64,000 nucleotides of DNA. It comes from Macrophomina tecta. Its lineage: Eukaryota; Ascomycota; Dothideomycetes; Botryosphaeriales; Botryosphaeriaceae. The stretch spans positions 806,001-870,000 of the forward strand of contig JAKSGN010000005.1 of the NCBI GenBank assembly GCA_024180945.1. The letters run 5' to 3'. A model generated the notes under the pieces. It saw only the letters and a program-made list of their open reading frames with translations, ran no database searches and had not been told where the DNA came from. Positions 23,567-35,333 of this stretch are shown piece after piece (position 1 is the first letter of the stretch; each line of letters opens with the position of its first letter). Position numbers and translations under genes: made by a program.

Positions 23567-24721
23567 TCAACGCTTGCTCAACTTCATCTTTAGCCTATCC
23601 TTGGCGCCCACGTACTCGATGCGGTCCTCGTCGGCAACCTCGTTGATCACTTCATTGCTGCGGCTCTTGCCGTTGCTGGTGCCCGAGTAGCGGTTGTAGT
23701 TGCCGACAGGCGTCATGCTGGGCGTGGGGATGCTGACGGGAGTCGAGGGGACGCTTGGGCCCGGCGAGCCGCTCATGTGGTATTCGTAGCCGCGCGTAGC
23801 GGCCTGGTGCTGGTGCGGGCCCCAGACAACGTGCGAAGGGGGCACGGGGGCCACGTTGGACATGCTGCCGTTGGGGAAGCGCGTGAGCGTGTTGCTGCGG
23901 CTGCGCGACTTGCTGGGCGTGGCGCCGGCGGCCGTGGCCGACAGGTCGATGGTCGAGGCCAGCGTGCCCGAGTCGTTGCCGTTCTTCATGTGCACCATGG
24001 GCGGCGGGGGAGGAAGGGGCCCGATGGCGGCATCGGGGGCGGCGAAGTTGGCACGCAGGGCATCGCGCTTCGCGCGGTGGCGCTTTTTGAGGTACAGGCC
24101 CAGGAGCGAGAAGAAGGTCATGGCAAGGAAGATAACGGCGAGCATGACGACCCACTTCCAGTGGGCGGAGATCCTGCGGGGAAGGTCAGTGCGGGGAGAA
24201 TGGGTGGCTTGCGGGTTGTTTGCTCACCAGCTGCCGGTGTAATTGTTGCTGGGATCGCCATCGCCGTCAGGGTCATTGATCACGGTGTTGGTGCTTGCCG
24301 TCGTCGTGCTGGAGCCGACGGAGGGCGTTGCAGTGGACGCTGTGGGGGCGTTGGAGGTGGCAGAGGAGACTACGCCGCCCTGGCCGGTGCGGCAGTAGTT
24401 CACGTACCATTGCTGGATCGAGGTCTGGTCTGCGGGGCTGGTGCATGCGGAGGAACAGATGGCGGCGGAGCCCTGGTAGAACTGCGTCAAGAAGGCCGAC
24501 TGGCAAAAGCATGAGACGTAGGTTTCTTGGTTGGTGACTTGAGCAGCGGGCGGAACGCAGCCGTCCTGGGCAGTCTTGAGCGGAACGCAGTTCTGGGCGC
24601 ACGCTGGCAGAGCATCGTAGTTTATGACAGTCTGAGCATGGGCCCGTAAGGCTGCGAGGGCGACGAGAGCGAGAGTGAAAAAGCGCAACAGCGCGGACGA
24701 AGGACAGACGGAGTGAGACAT
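23567..24721 (-). CDS. CFEM-like cysteine-rich surface protein with one TM helix, 366 aa
   Basis: Exons 24228-24721 and 23567-24173; intron 24174-24227 (54 nt, GTGAGC to GCAG). A signal peptide ends near residue 29 (LALVALAALRAHA). The ectodomain (about 30-115) has eight cysteines in the order C-x3-C, C, C-x-C (SCFC), C-x3-C, C, beginning LPACAQNC. This resembles CFEM and related fungal eight-Cys domains (DUF7707 type), known for haem binding or wall-surface roles; the exact family is uncertain. A Ser/Thr-rich stalk follows, then a TM helix at about 169-190, then a basic stop (KKRHRAKRD) and a cytosolic tail with polyproline and Ser/Thr-rich stretches. The upstream region carries (AG)19. Confidence 0.8.
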
Positions 24722-24926
24722 GGTGTGGAGTCGGGGACGGGTCTCCGGCAAGGGCCTCGGCCTGGTGATTGGGCGGCGGCGTGGATGGGCGGGAGATGGA
24801 CGCTGGTGTCGGAGCGATTGACGCGCGACTATTTCATGGCGGGGATGCTTCCGCAGCGGGCGCCTGGGGAGAGGCAACGGGAGCAGCAACGAGCGACGCA
24901 GGTGGGCGAGGGGATGCGCGTGAGGT

Positions 24927-24973
<47 letters not shown>

Positions 24974-26255
24974 AGGCGTTGGCGGGCGGGCGAACGAACA
25001 ACGCCCTTCCCTTCGCTCGCCCTCTGCTCCCTAGCACGAAAACAGCCCTAAGCTCTCGCTGGAGCGGGTTGCTGGGCGGAGATCCCTGGGCGACGGCTTG
25101 TTTGGGCAAATTGGCGCCCTCTGCTGTGCGCCCGAGGCCCGGCCAGTGCATTCCCAAGCTTTGGCGGAGGAATGCTGCGCGCGCTTGGCCGCCGTCGCCG
25201 CCTGCGTTTCTCCATGCCTCTCGCGCGACCGCCGGTGTTTGCGAGCGCCGCCCACAATCTGCTTCACGTGCTTCGGTGGGCAGAGAGAGCTGAATAAAAC
25301 GGCCCCCTGCACCAGGCTCCCGTCTTTAGCTCCCAGCCATCCCGAGCGCCCTGGCTCGTCCTGACGAGGCCGCGACCTGCTCCCCCGCCCGTTTCTCTTC
25401 GCTTCCACCCGTCCCTCATCCCGGCTCCTCTCCCCATCAAACCCCATCATCCACACACTCACCACGCCCTTTCATCCCCGCTGACGCCAATCGCGCCGCC
25501 TCCGCCCCGCCTGCATCATCGCTTCAGCCCGGAGCTCTGCCACTTCGTCACGCAACAGCGCAGCAGTCACCTGGATCGGCCAGCGCCAAACGCCTCCAGG
25601 CTGCCAAGCTCGCCATCGCCTTAATAGGCTTGTCGTGCCGCTGCCAAATATACACTGTGCGCCATATGCTTCCCCCTTTCCAAATCTCTGTCCGCCGTCG
25701 CCCACTGGCGAATTCCGGACGTTAACCATCAGGAATCAACCCCTCTCTGCCCATGGGGTACATCTGACATGCTGTCATTCTTGGCTAGGGCTGCGCGCTG
25801 CCGCCAGCCTCTTCGTCCCTAGTATGTGGCGCACCGCCTCGCCCGAAGACCAGACAACCTAGGCTCATGCCTACTTGATGACTCTCACGGGTCGTTGTTG
25901 AATGCAGCTCATCATGAATCCTGCCGACCGCTTCAATCACCGCTCACGCGAGCTCCGCCTCTGGGCTGCAGCCACGCGAGGCAGACAACATGGCTTGGGC
26001 AGTTCGTGACACGCTTACCAACGCGGCAGCCCTGCCTGGGCTGATGCATCCTGCCGGACCACTTATATCCGCCAGCAATCCTTATCGTGCGTTCCGCAGC
26101 TGCACATGGCTGACTGTATTTACCTCTGAAATACTGCCAGCACTCCCGCTCTTTGAACGCTCTGTCTTCGTTCCACCGACCGATATTTCACGTTTCTCAA
26201 CTACGCTGTTCTTCTCCTTGCTCTAGTTTACCGTGCGGCTTTTCGCGTTTCTGCC
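24722..26255. other. divergent intergenic region, no gene seen
   Basis: It is the shared upstream region of the minus-strand surface protein and the plus-strand zinc-finger gene. GC-rich frames on both strands overlap and lack splice support. A possible TATA element (TTATATCC) lies near 26063. Confidence 0.45.
24931..24968. repeat. (AG)19 microsatellite
   Basis: A perfect 38-nt AG run 210 nt upstream of the surface-protein start, reading as (CT)19 on the coding strand. CT tracts are common in fungal core promoters. Confidence 0.95.
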
Positions 26256-29228
26256 ATGGATACATATGCGGGCCCAATTCCAGCAACATCTGCCGAAGCA
26301 TCCGTTTACGAGACTCCTCATGGTGATCGGCCCGCGCATCGTGAAACCCTTCGACACGACCTATATCAGGGAGATCTCGTAAACGAATCATCTGCTGGCG
26401 AGAACCAACGGGAGTCACGGGGTTTCAGCTCCGCGTCTGCCCGGCCGACAATTCCACGCTTAGCGGAGCCAGAAAGCGATCGATTGACCCAACGAACGTG
26501 CGTGTTTTAGTGGCATGCGAGAACATATCGTATGCTCCAATGCTTCACGATCATTCTGCTGATAGAATCTCAACCTAGATCAAGTAATGAGGCAGAGTTG
26601 AATCAAAAAACTCGTCCTGGACCTGCGCCCGCGCATGATGAGCAGGCAGTATACGAAGATGAACCCATACATGACCAGAACATTGCCTCTCAAGGAACCG
26701 CTTCTGCGTCTGGCAGTCGGTCTCGCCTCTCCAGCCTTTCGCTGGCAGGCGAAGTCGAGACGAAGATGAATGTCATGCAATCGTGGCTTCACAGCCAGGA
26801 CCTCGCCGTCGGCAGTGCATCAAGCCCGTTTTTGCCGCTGCACGATACGTTCAGACCAGAGGAGAAACCGGAATCAACCGTTGCGGATGTTGGTGCAACT
26901 AGATTTGATGACACAGGGTCCGAGGCAGACTCCGAGGATTCCAATCAATCGAGCCCAGACTGCCTGAGGCCTTTTCGCAACAGAGGTGATCAGGACGCGT
27001 TTGGAGATCACAGTTGCGAATGCGGCGAGATATTCGTAACCTCAAAGGATCTTAGACGGCATCGTAAGGCTCACAAGACCATTGTCCGCGATTTCGAATG
27101 TCTCGTCGAAGACTGCGCAGTTGTGCGCTACACTGCTGACAGTATGGAACAACACGTAAGGCAGGACCACCCAGAGTTCACGGCTAATACCATCCGTGAA
27201 TCTTATGCAGAGAATGTCATGATGATGGACGCGGCTATGGGACATTCTGGGAAGGAAGCTAACCCTAAGGCCCATTCCAATGCTGTAGATAAAGCGGAGC
27301 ACATTCGGATAACAGGACGCTTTTCTGGGCGTGACAAAATACCACTTTGGATGACCCATAACAAGCCGATTGCAGAGGATGATGATGATGATGATGATGA
27401 TAGAGCTAGTATTTCTGCCGCTTCTTCCGCCGGCAAATCGGTATTCTCTGTCGCGTCCATGGCAACTTCGGTCACAAATTTGTCTGCATCAAGCGGCTAC
27501 ACAGCCAGTCAGATCATTGCCGCGGCAGACATGGTGGTCAAAATGCTATTTGAACACAAAGGCCTGCAGCCCTTGTACAAGTCAGCAATTGAGTGCAGCT
27601 CCATTGGACCTGACCGCTTTGCCCGCAACTTTCGTCGTCTGCTGAAGATATACTCAGGCAACTTGGAGGAAGAGGCTGAGGATCACTTGGAGTTCCTTGC
27701 CGCGCGTCTGGTGGGGTTGAAGGCAAGATACGTTGCTAATTCAATCCTGCGAAAACCGCGAAAACCCGGCCGACCCTCCCGTGCGCCTGAAAGGGACGAG
27801 GACTCAAGCTCTGACGAGGAACAAAGACCCGTGATCAACGCGGACACGGTTGGAGACATAGCTTCAACTCGCGGATTTTTGCTCCGTAGTGATGCATTTG
27901 TAACTCTACAAAAAGACTTTTGCGCTTTTGTCGCCGCCGCTACGCCTGATGCACATCGAAAATCAAACTCTGGCCTCGGCACACATCAATCCACCAACAT
28001 GCAGAGCTTTGGCAAGGCCCAGGGCACAGAGATGAGTTCCAGCGTTTTTGCTTCACTACTCCAAAGAGTGGACGCCGTCTTTAGACCGCTCTGGCCGATC
28101 CAGCCCCCCTGCCATCCTTCGAAACACCGTGTAACTTGGCAATGTGTGAGCAATCTGATCCCCCCAACCCCAGCCAAGCTGATGTTTTACAGCAATGCGG
28201 CAGACAGTTTTTCTCCGATCTTAGCGAGCTAAAGTCTGGAGCAATCAAGAGACTGGAAGATCATCTTGAGCGGAGCACGAATGCCACAATCATCAGGGCC
28301 ACAAGCAATCGCGGCAACACTAGCAGCAATGGGATGTGCCAGTCCTTCATGGCATGGGCTCAGACGACAGCGCGGAGCTTCAAAGGCTGGTTTCGGAGAA
28401 GGCGAGGTCCAGCACTGCCGCAACATAACGCCAAGCCAAGTTACACATCACAAAGTCATCCGAATGTATCAGGCAACACCACCCAGGCACTACATCTGAT
28501 GTCATGCATGAAAAAGAGGAGGAATGGTAAGGCACTGCATCAAGATGAGCTTCCAATGATTCATTCCGACAAAGATTTGTTCCTGTTCATGCGCGAGAGC
28601 GTTCGAATGCGCAGAGGTAATTTTGGATCCATGTTCTCTCTGCGAACAATCAAGGGCATCGAGTTGGTCAAGGTGCTTCGCTGCTTTCCCAACCACCATG
28701 CTTGACCTGAAACTGACACTCGTAGTTTCTCCTCTACATGAGCGAAAACGTTGATGTGAAGTTGCACAACCGCCACTGCACACCCAGCAACTGTAGCTGC
28801 CTTCCTCCCCAGGATAAAGTGTATTCGACGAACAGCACCGACTCCGAGTACAGTTGCACGCCGGTCCTCCAGAGACATCGCCACCGTTTGACCCGCAGTT
28901 CCTTCTTCATTGTTTCGAAAGCCCGCAATGCGTGAGAGATGATTCCAGTTGGATTCTCGACCAGTTCCCTAAACGGAAATTGGGCAAGCTGTCGGCACGA
29001 AACGGCAAAGTGAAAGAGGGGTGGGGCGTTTACTACCTCGAAGGGAAAAACACGGACAAGATTGACATCATCTCCGCTGTGCTCATTCTCATTGGCAGCC
29101 TGATTTTTGGCGTGCTTTGGTCAGTATTGAAGTTGGATCTGCAGGGCGCTTTCAGCATCTCCGCTTGGTGGATCGGTGCGGGTCAGGTCTTACTGGCGAT
29201 TCTGGCAAATAGAGCAGATCGGATATAA
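26256..29228 (+). CDS. C2H2 zinc-finger protein with C-terminal TM region; apparent frameshift
   Basis: Exons 26256-26497, 26579-28130, 28193-28672 and 28726 onward. The 81, 62 and 53-nt introns have good donors and branch sites. Two zinc fingers lie in exon 2: an atypical C-x-C type (CECGEIF...HRKAH) and FECLVEDC...HVRQDH. An Asp run, (GAT)8 at 27378-27401, and a conserved helical block follow. Exon 4 begins with CTPSNCSCLPP, a hallmark of a fungal family whose members end in LDQFPKR, GWGVYYLEG and two hydrophobic helices. Here that ending sits in another frame: reading shifts by one base near 28863-28866. Unshifted, translation stops at 28935 (826 aa) without the helices; shifted, it runs to 29228. 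It may be a recent mutation, a sequence error or an unrecognised intron. Probably a nuclear or membrane-tethered regulator; the function is unknown. Confidence 0.7.
27378..27401 (+). repeat. (GAT)8 coding microsatellite
   Basis: Eight GAT codons encode an Asp run between the zinc fingers and the conserved helical domain. Length variation would not break the frame. Confidence 0.9.
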
Positions 29229-30303
29229 CATGGGTGCGTCACCGGGAGGCGGAGGAATTTTCAAGCAATGGACTGTGCAATAACGGCGATCGAGGGCGAA
29301 CCACGATTCTATTGACATCACATTAGCCGCGGCATAGGTGGAGCTTCTTCCCATGGGTCCCCATGTAATCAAGACACGATTTCATAATCCTTCTTCGTTT
29401 CTGAGACCCCTTTCGAAATACTACCGGGACGGGTGTGTCCAGCTTTCTGGCGTTGGCCAATGGCACCCGGTATACCTGAATGCTTGATACGGATGAACCC
29501 ATTACTTCTCGGTTGAAGGCTTTGGACTCCTACACCTAAGCGGCAGGTAAGTGATGAAATTGCTTTGCTTCACCGCAGTATAGTTTCCACCGATGACTGA
29601 AAAAAAGGCCTACATAAGTCTACCCGATGGAGAACCAGAGTATGGATGTATAGCTTCGCCGCCGGACGTGTTTCCGCCGCCTACAGTCTTCCTTTTGAAG
29701 TCCGACTGGCGGTGCTAAAGGTGTATATCTGGGGCGCGATCGGAGTTTCGACATGATGAATTTGGATTTGGCACGTGATTTTGCTCGTTCTAGCAAATCG
29801 GGCAGGAAAGCATGGATGAGAACTTCTTGTGCGCCTGAATAAAGCGGGCTGATGCTGAACTGAGCCACATTGTTTCCAACGGCACAAGGCAGTGCAGCAG
29901 TCACATCAAATATGCAAGTGAACAGCCTTGATCTGCTTGCGGCATTATAAGTAGACTTCATAGGTGCTCTAATCGCTGGCCAGCCTGGGGCTGAGCAGAG
30001 TCCCAGTTTCGGCCGCTGACAACAAACCTGCCAGCTGATGCGCTAACAACCTCCTGCGTGCATCGTGCATGCCTCCCACCAATCAACGCAGCGATCGGAC
30101 TAACAGCCAAAAAAAAATTGGGTCCCAGCCTTGCGTTCGTGCTTTGCTTACATGCTGCATGTGTGCAGACTGGCCCGACGGGAGCGCCGGGTATTTTATG
30201 GCACCGGCACCGTTGGTCGCGAATGGTCAGATAGACACCTTTGCTCGCTCGCTCAGCCTTCCACAATCCCCTCCGGTCTTTCAAGACCAATTTTAAGAGA
30301 AAA
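29229..30303. other. intergenic, 1.1 kb
   Basis: It lies between two same-strand zinc-finger loci. Short minus-strand frames (29620-29961, 29958-30470) have no recognisable content. I see no gene. Confidence 0.45.
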
Positions 30304-33300
30304 ATGTCCCCGAAACCTCGGTCAGCCAAAGATGGCACCTCATCCGCTTCCAATGAGTGGATGGAGGATGATGTGGTGTTCCAAGAGATACTTGACATAC
30401 TGGATAAGGCTTCCGTACGTACGTACGATACGAATTCTGTATTTCCAGTTAAATTAAGAACTCCGCACACGAACTAGGTCAACAAATAAATGGCCGTCAT
30501 CACCTTTTTACAGACGGACTAGCCACCAATAGTCCGAAGACTCCTGCACAGTGTTCAGCGCATCTACTAGCACTAACAACACCGTTACATCGATGACTAT
30601 GGGATCTACATCGGGTGGTCGCTCCGAGATAAATAGTGAGGGTTCTTCCACCGATAGCATGTCAGACCATGCAAGCTTTGCTCCTGTCGGTGTGGATCAA
30701 CCTACCCCTTTCGGCTTTTCGTCTGGGGGATCTCCAGAAATCGACGTCCAGGGTAGTCCGATGTGGCGTCCGTAAATCGACGCTTGTAGCCACTGGTTTG
30801 ACCGAGACCCAAAGATATTTGACAAACACCCAATCCAGGATACAGATCCTTCTTTCCAATCTCGACCAGTGGCTTACGTGAGCAAACTCGACACTGAACA
30901 CGTTCATGCCCAATATCCTCGATTGTCTCTCGATAAGACTGGTCTACAAACACATAAGAGATACCACGAGTCGCGGAAGAAGCACGCTTGTGGGTAGTGT
31001 AGAAAACGCTTTGTGCATCCCAAGGACCTTCGGCGTCACCAAAAGGCTCATATTGCGAAAAGGGTCGGTTTCAAGTGCCCTATAGATGGGTGTGAAACTG
31101 AATGCGGAAGATTGGATAACTTAAAAAGACATGTCCTCAAACAGCATCCTGCATTCGACGTTGATGCTTGCAACGTTTTTGAATTTCGCCGGCAAGGCAC
31201 GGAAGAAACAAGCATAGCCAGCTCGGCTGATGCTGAAGGCCCTGTTGGAATGTCTACCGACAGAGTCTAGCGAAGCGGAGACATCAGAATTTCGGCGCAA
31301 AGGCTACGTGTATCTTCTAGCAACCTGTCTGTATCACGTTCCGGCCTCACAGATGTTTACACTAGTAGCGATTGCTCGTCTGTACTAGGGACCACCGATA
31401 CCTTGATGCTATCTCTGTTGTACTACCGTTTCCCTGGAGAGGATTTCTTCAACGATGGACATGGTCCAATGACGGAGCCGATAGACAAAATTCATAGCGG
31501 ACACTCAGCGCCGCAAGAGAAGTCGCCGCGGCCAGCCATGCTACGATCCCTTCCATTGACGCTATTCCACCCGCGGCTGTGGGAGCCCATAGCAAGAGAA
31601 TGCGTGGAGCATCTTATTTACGGGCCTGAGTCTTTGCTGAGACAGGCGTCTCTTCCGCCATATTTTGCAATAGGCCTCCAGGACCAATACTGGCCGCACA
31701 GAATTATTTACCATAATAGTCTCGGAAACGACTTACACGTTCACGTCTACCAACGCCAAACGGGCTTGTTTAAGAGAAGGCCGATGACCATGTTGGCGTG
31801 GATAAGGTACCCAGAATTTAAGTGGAGTCGAGGTTCATCACCGGGCACAAGGGCTCGTACATCTGCGATTGCGAACCATGGAAGTCTTTCACGCCTGGAT
31901 AAGATCAAACACGAAATGCGCCTGAGCACTAGGACTTATCAGAGGGTCAGGCTGATCCTCAGGTTGGATATTCTCAAATTTGTCTGAGATCAGCTGTGCA
32001 GCATTCAAGCACTCCGCTCATTCTTGAGTGTTCCCGGAACAGAAGACCAAGCGTACGCATCGACCTGTGATGAGTATTTAAATAGAACCTGGACAAAAAC
32101 AGGGCCAGGGTTCTTGGAGCACCTGGCCTTGCCTCCGAACTCCCAAGGCACTGGTAGGTGAACCACTCACGCGGTCCTGCAGGATGCAAGATCCCTCATT
32201 CACACTGACACCCCGGAAATAGGTTACCACTTGGCACTTGAGAATCTTGATATGCGTATTCATTCGAATAGCCACTCAAGTCAGCTACGCATCTACGCTT
32301 ACGGTACTGGCGACGCCATTCTCACCTTCACTCAACAACTTGCTTGGATCAGTGCAGTCTGCCGAATTCCACAAGAGTGTCGCCTCTTGTCCTCACAGGC
32401 ATACGTCAAATAAAATCTGACAGCGAATTTCACATTAATATTGCTCCTCTTCAGCAAGCGAAGAAGGCTGAAGGGAGCTGCTGGCATGACATGTTTGTCG
32501 GATATGTGTTGGCACTCGACTTCCCAATTCCGTACCGCCAGATGCAACTTGGAGTCGAAGGTCCCTTTGAGGTCGTGACAACGCTCGGTCTGGTCTGTTA
32601 CCAGATTAACTACGGACACGGCATTGTGCTTAAAGGCGATACAACAGCGCTAGTTCCCACGTGCATGACTGAGGGTCCCGAAACAGTCCAATGGCATGTT
32701 GTCCACAGCGGCAGCGAAAGCGTGCCCCTCACCTGGGACGTCATCCGTCGTTCTTTTAAAGTTGAAGACGTACTTCAGACAACGCGATGGCAGGAGCTTG
32801 CTACTAAGAGGACATTTGTGGGGTATTTTTCCAGGGCCGAACTCCACTTAGGCACCGGATCATCCGCGTTTCGACCAAGTACAGAAATCAAAAGCCCCGA
32901 TTGATGACAAGAGGAGATTTAATGTCAGTAACGAATTAACGGCCTCCCTTGGAACATCTGGGCTGGGCTTGTTTGGCGGCGGAATATCCGGGAAAGCCAC
33001 GTTTCATCGGCTCTCCCACCATCGAATTCAGGCGGCTCATACGATGTTCTGGGACAGACTCCGCAATTCGAATTGCAAGCCAAGCCTACTGTATGATTTA
33101 CAGGCCAGGAGAGGCTGGCTTGTTCCAACGGCGAACATGGTTCTGCACATGGCGCTTACCTGGGCTTCCTATCAAGAGCATCCCGGCGTTGTTCAAGCTT
33201 TCCAAAATGGAGCCGCTTCAGCAGACGGACACGCAGCGCATCGAATAATACAGTCGGTTGTGTATAACTCACTTCCGGGAATTCAAGATGAGCAGGATTT

Positions 33301-33643
33301 TGATAAGGAGATGAAGGTGCGTGACATTATTACGAAAGTCTTTGAGCGCATCAGCCAGATCACGGAGCAACAGCAGCGGTTAAGTCATTGCCCGAGCACT
33401 CTTTTTGGCCACAGCAGCCTCACCGGGTATGAGTTTCTTGACATTGCGCTCTTCGAAGAAAACCTCATGGCCAAGAGAACGTCGGAGGATCCGGGCTTGA
33501 CGGGCGATTGGCTAAAACTGGTGGAGAAATGGCCTGACATGGCAGTCATCTTATGTGCCAACCTTGGCGAACCGATTCGTCCGGCCAAGAATTGCCCCTG
33601 TGCCGCCATTGGAGCAGCGTGCCTGCGGGCCGATGTGTCTTGA
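30304..33643 (+). pseudogene. decayed C2H2 zinc-finger gene with conserved fungal C-terminal region
   Basis: One frame can be followed from about 30839 to 32410 and again from about 32872 to the final TGA at 33641-33643. It is broken by TAG at 30995 (inside the C-x2-C of a zinc finger), TAG at 31268, TGA at 31985 and TGA at 32159. Between about 32405 and 32870 the conserved sequence sits in another frame, so two opposing shifts occurred. Upstream exons near 30304-30418 and 30552-30772 are tentative. Conserved blocks remain readable in order: KDLRRHQKAH finger, FKCPIDGC...HVLKQHP finger, SFLSVPGTEDQAY, TQQLAWISAVCR, CWHDMF, QWHVV, LYDLQARRGWLVP. These match a recurrent fungal protein type, often STAND-associated. 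The many lesions make a functional gene unlikely. Confidence 0.7.
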
Positions 33644-34280
33644 CAGCTGCGGGGGTCTGTTTTGATTAGATCAGTAAAAGATCTGGGGGAGATGATGCAC
33701 TCAAGATCTAAACGATCTTTACTGTATCAGCCCTTTCCCTGAATAAAAGGTATCGCCCTGCGCCAAAGGAGCGTGGCCATGCTGTTGTCCACTCTTCGAA
33801 ATCAAGTCAAACAAGCCACGAAAACCCTTTGAGATTGACGCTGCCTGGGCGTTGATGTTCGGGAAAACACCAAAACTTGCCCAAACTCAGGACAGCCACA
33901 AATCAAGAACTGGATCGGCTTTAAAGAGGCTTCTAAGTAAGGAGACTATGATGATAACGCGGAAGAGGCAAGCGACAGAGGACCATGTCAGCGCATGCAA
34001 CTCAGCTGCCGCCCATATCGCTCTCAACCATTCCCTCGCTGGAGCGAATGATTTACGGTCCTCAGCCAAAGAGATTTCTGAAGTTATACCAAGCCCGTAC
34101 TCTGGACGCGTCTCTTCGATCAGCCTGAATACAAATGGTTCACTTCAAGATCTAATCTTGAATCGAAACAATTCACACGTAGTAGGGCCACAGATTTACT
34201 GCAACTCGCGAGGCATCCTGCATTGTTTTAGGGCAAAGACGATCTTCTCATCTAACTATGGGATGTAGGTAACTGCAAAG
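33644..34280. other. intergenic, 0.6 kb
   Basis: A single plus-strand frame (33852-34268) is open but has no recognisable content and may be the decayed end of the pseudogene region. It abuts the 3' end of the minus-strand membrane protein gene. Confidence 0.4.
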
Positions 34281-35333
34281 CTACCAGGGGCTACTCTCAA
34301 ACGCCAAGCAAATGAAGACGGCAAGAAGCTTACTGGCACCAGTTGTAGCGAAGCTTACCACCACCCAGACGAAGAGCTCAATTACCGTGACTGCCATTAT
34401 CGAAGTGAAGATGAGCGTGCCAGCAGTGTAGTAGAACGTCCACACCAGTTGCACAACCCACCACTCATCAGCCCCTTGAACCGCAGACGCGGCCTTCTCC
34501 TCGCGTTCCTTGCTCTGAGCGGCGAGACTTTGCACACCGGCATTTTTGGGATCCGCCGCGCCATCTCCTGGACGAGCGTTCGCCACAAAAGCAACCATCT
34601 CCTCCGCGTCCGAATGCCCGCGTTGGCCCTGCCGGCGCCTCTCTTCCCGCTTCTCCCAATCCCGCATCCACCGCTGCCGTACCCTCGATAGCCCCGCATG
34701 TATGGCTCCCGGCACGAATCCAGCCACATACCACACCAGCGCGAAAACCGGGAACGGGCACCCGAGCGCCGCGCGCTTCGAATACACCTCCACGACCGCC
34801 AGCGCGGCATAGCACACCAGCAGCCACACGGCCGTGCAAGCCACCAGCGCGACAACAGTCCGCCTCCTCAGGTCCCACGCCCACTGTGCGAAGCGCGAGT
34901 TCCTTGTCGCCGCGCCGCGCGCATCCTCGCCCTTCTTCGCATCAACCACCACCGGCACCAGCCCCAAGCCCAGCACGACCGTCTCGACGACGACGTTCAG
35001 CCGGCGCGACACGGGCACGCTGCGCCGCTCGGGCCAGGCGATGTCCTTGAGCGTGAGCGGGATCAGGCCCATGACGAGGGCGGTGGCGGCGAACTGCTGC
35101 TTGCGCGCCTCGTCGGCCTTGATGAAGAGGCAGGAGGCGGTGTTCCAGCACATCTGCGAGGTGCCGTTGTAGAAGCGCCACCATGGCTCGAAGGGAGAGT
35201 AGACGATGGCGGAGGCGGGCGGGCAGCCGTCGTCGTCGAGTTGGGAGGAGTCGAGTTGGGCGGCGGCCGGGAGGATGAAGAGGGTGGCGAGAAAGATGGT
35301 GGAGATGAGAAGGACTGGGGTGGGCTGAGGCAT
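34281..35333 (-). CDS. fungal integral membrane protein, 350 aa, unknown function
   Basis: Single exon; the ATG at 35333 (GCCATGC context) begins MPQPTPVLLISTIFLATLFI, a signal peptide cut near AAAQ. An extracellular part with four Cys follows (GCPP, CWNTASC). The conserved line FAATALVMGLIPLTLKDIAW then starts a set of about five or six membrane helices, with a basic cytosolic loop (about 195-275) rich in Arg, Glu and Lys. The block from CWNTASC to LKDIAWPERR is common to a widespread, uncharacterised family in ascomycetes. No catalytic residues are evident. A TTG/GTG start slightly upstream is possible but not needed. Confidence 0.8.
   Translation of the reverse strand: MPQPTPVLLISTIFLATLFILPAAAQLDSSQLDDDGCPPASAIVYSPFEPWWRFYNGTSQMCWNTASCLFIKADEARKQQFAATALVMGLIPLTLKDIAWPERRSVPVSRRLNVVVETVVLGLGLVPVVVDAKKGEDARGAATRNSRFAQWAWDLRRRTVVALVACTAVWLLVCYAALAVVEVYSKRAALGCPFPVFALVWYVAGFVPGAIHAGLSRVRQRWMRDWEKREERRRQGQRGHSDAEEMVAFVANARPGDGAADPKNAGVQSLAAQSKEREEKAASAVQGADEWWVVQLVWTFYYTAGTLIFTSIMAVTVIELFVWVVVSFATTGASKLLAVFICLAFESSPW

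Noticed and set aside
26498..26578. Continuous reading from 26532 as an independent start of the zinc-finger protein
   Set aside because: The upstream exon from ATG 26256 joins in phase through a GTGCGT-to-CTAG intron; the 26532 frame runs through the intron.
28819..28853. A 35-nt intron in the last exon of the zinc-finger gene
   Set aside because: It would restore the frame, but it is shorter than other introns here (47 nt or more) and would delete conserved residues next to the CLPP motif.
30995..31270. Stop-codon readthrough or selenocysteine at the in-frame stops
   Set aside because: Two are TAG, two are TGA, and frameshifts lie nearby; fungi lack selenocysteine machinery in general. 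Decay is simpler.
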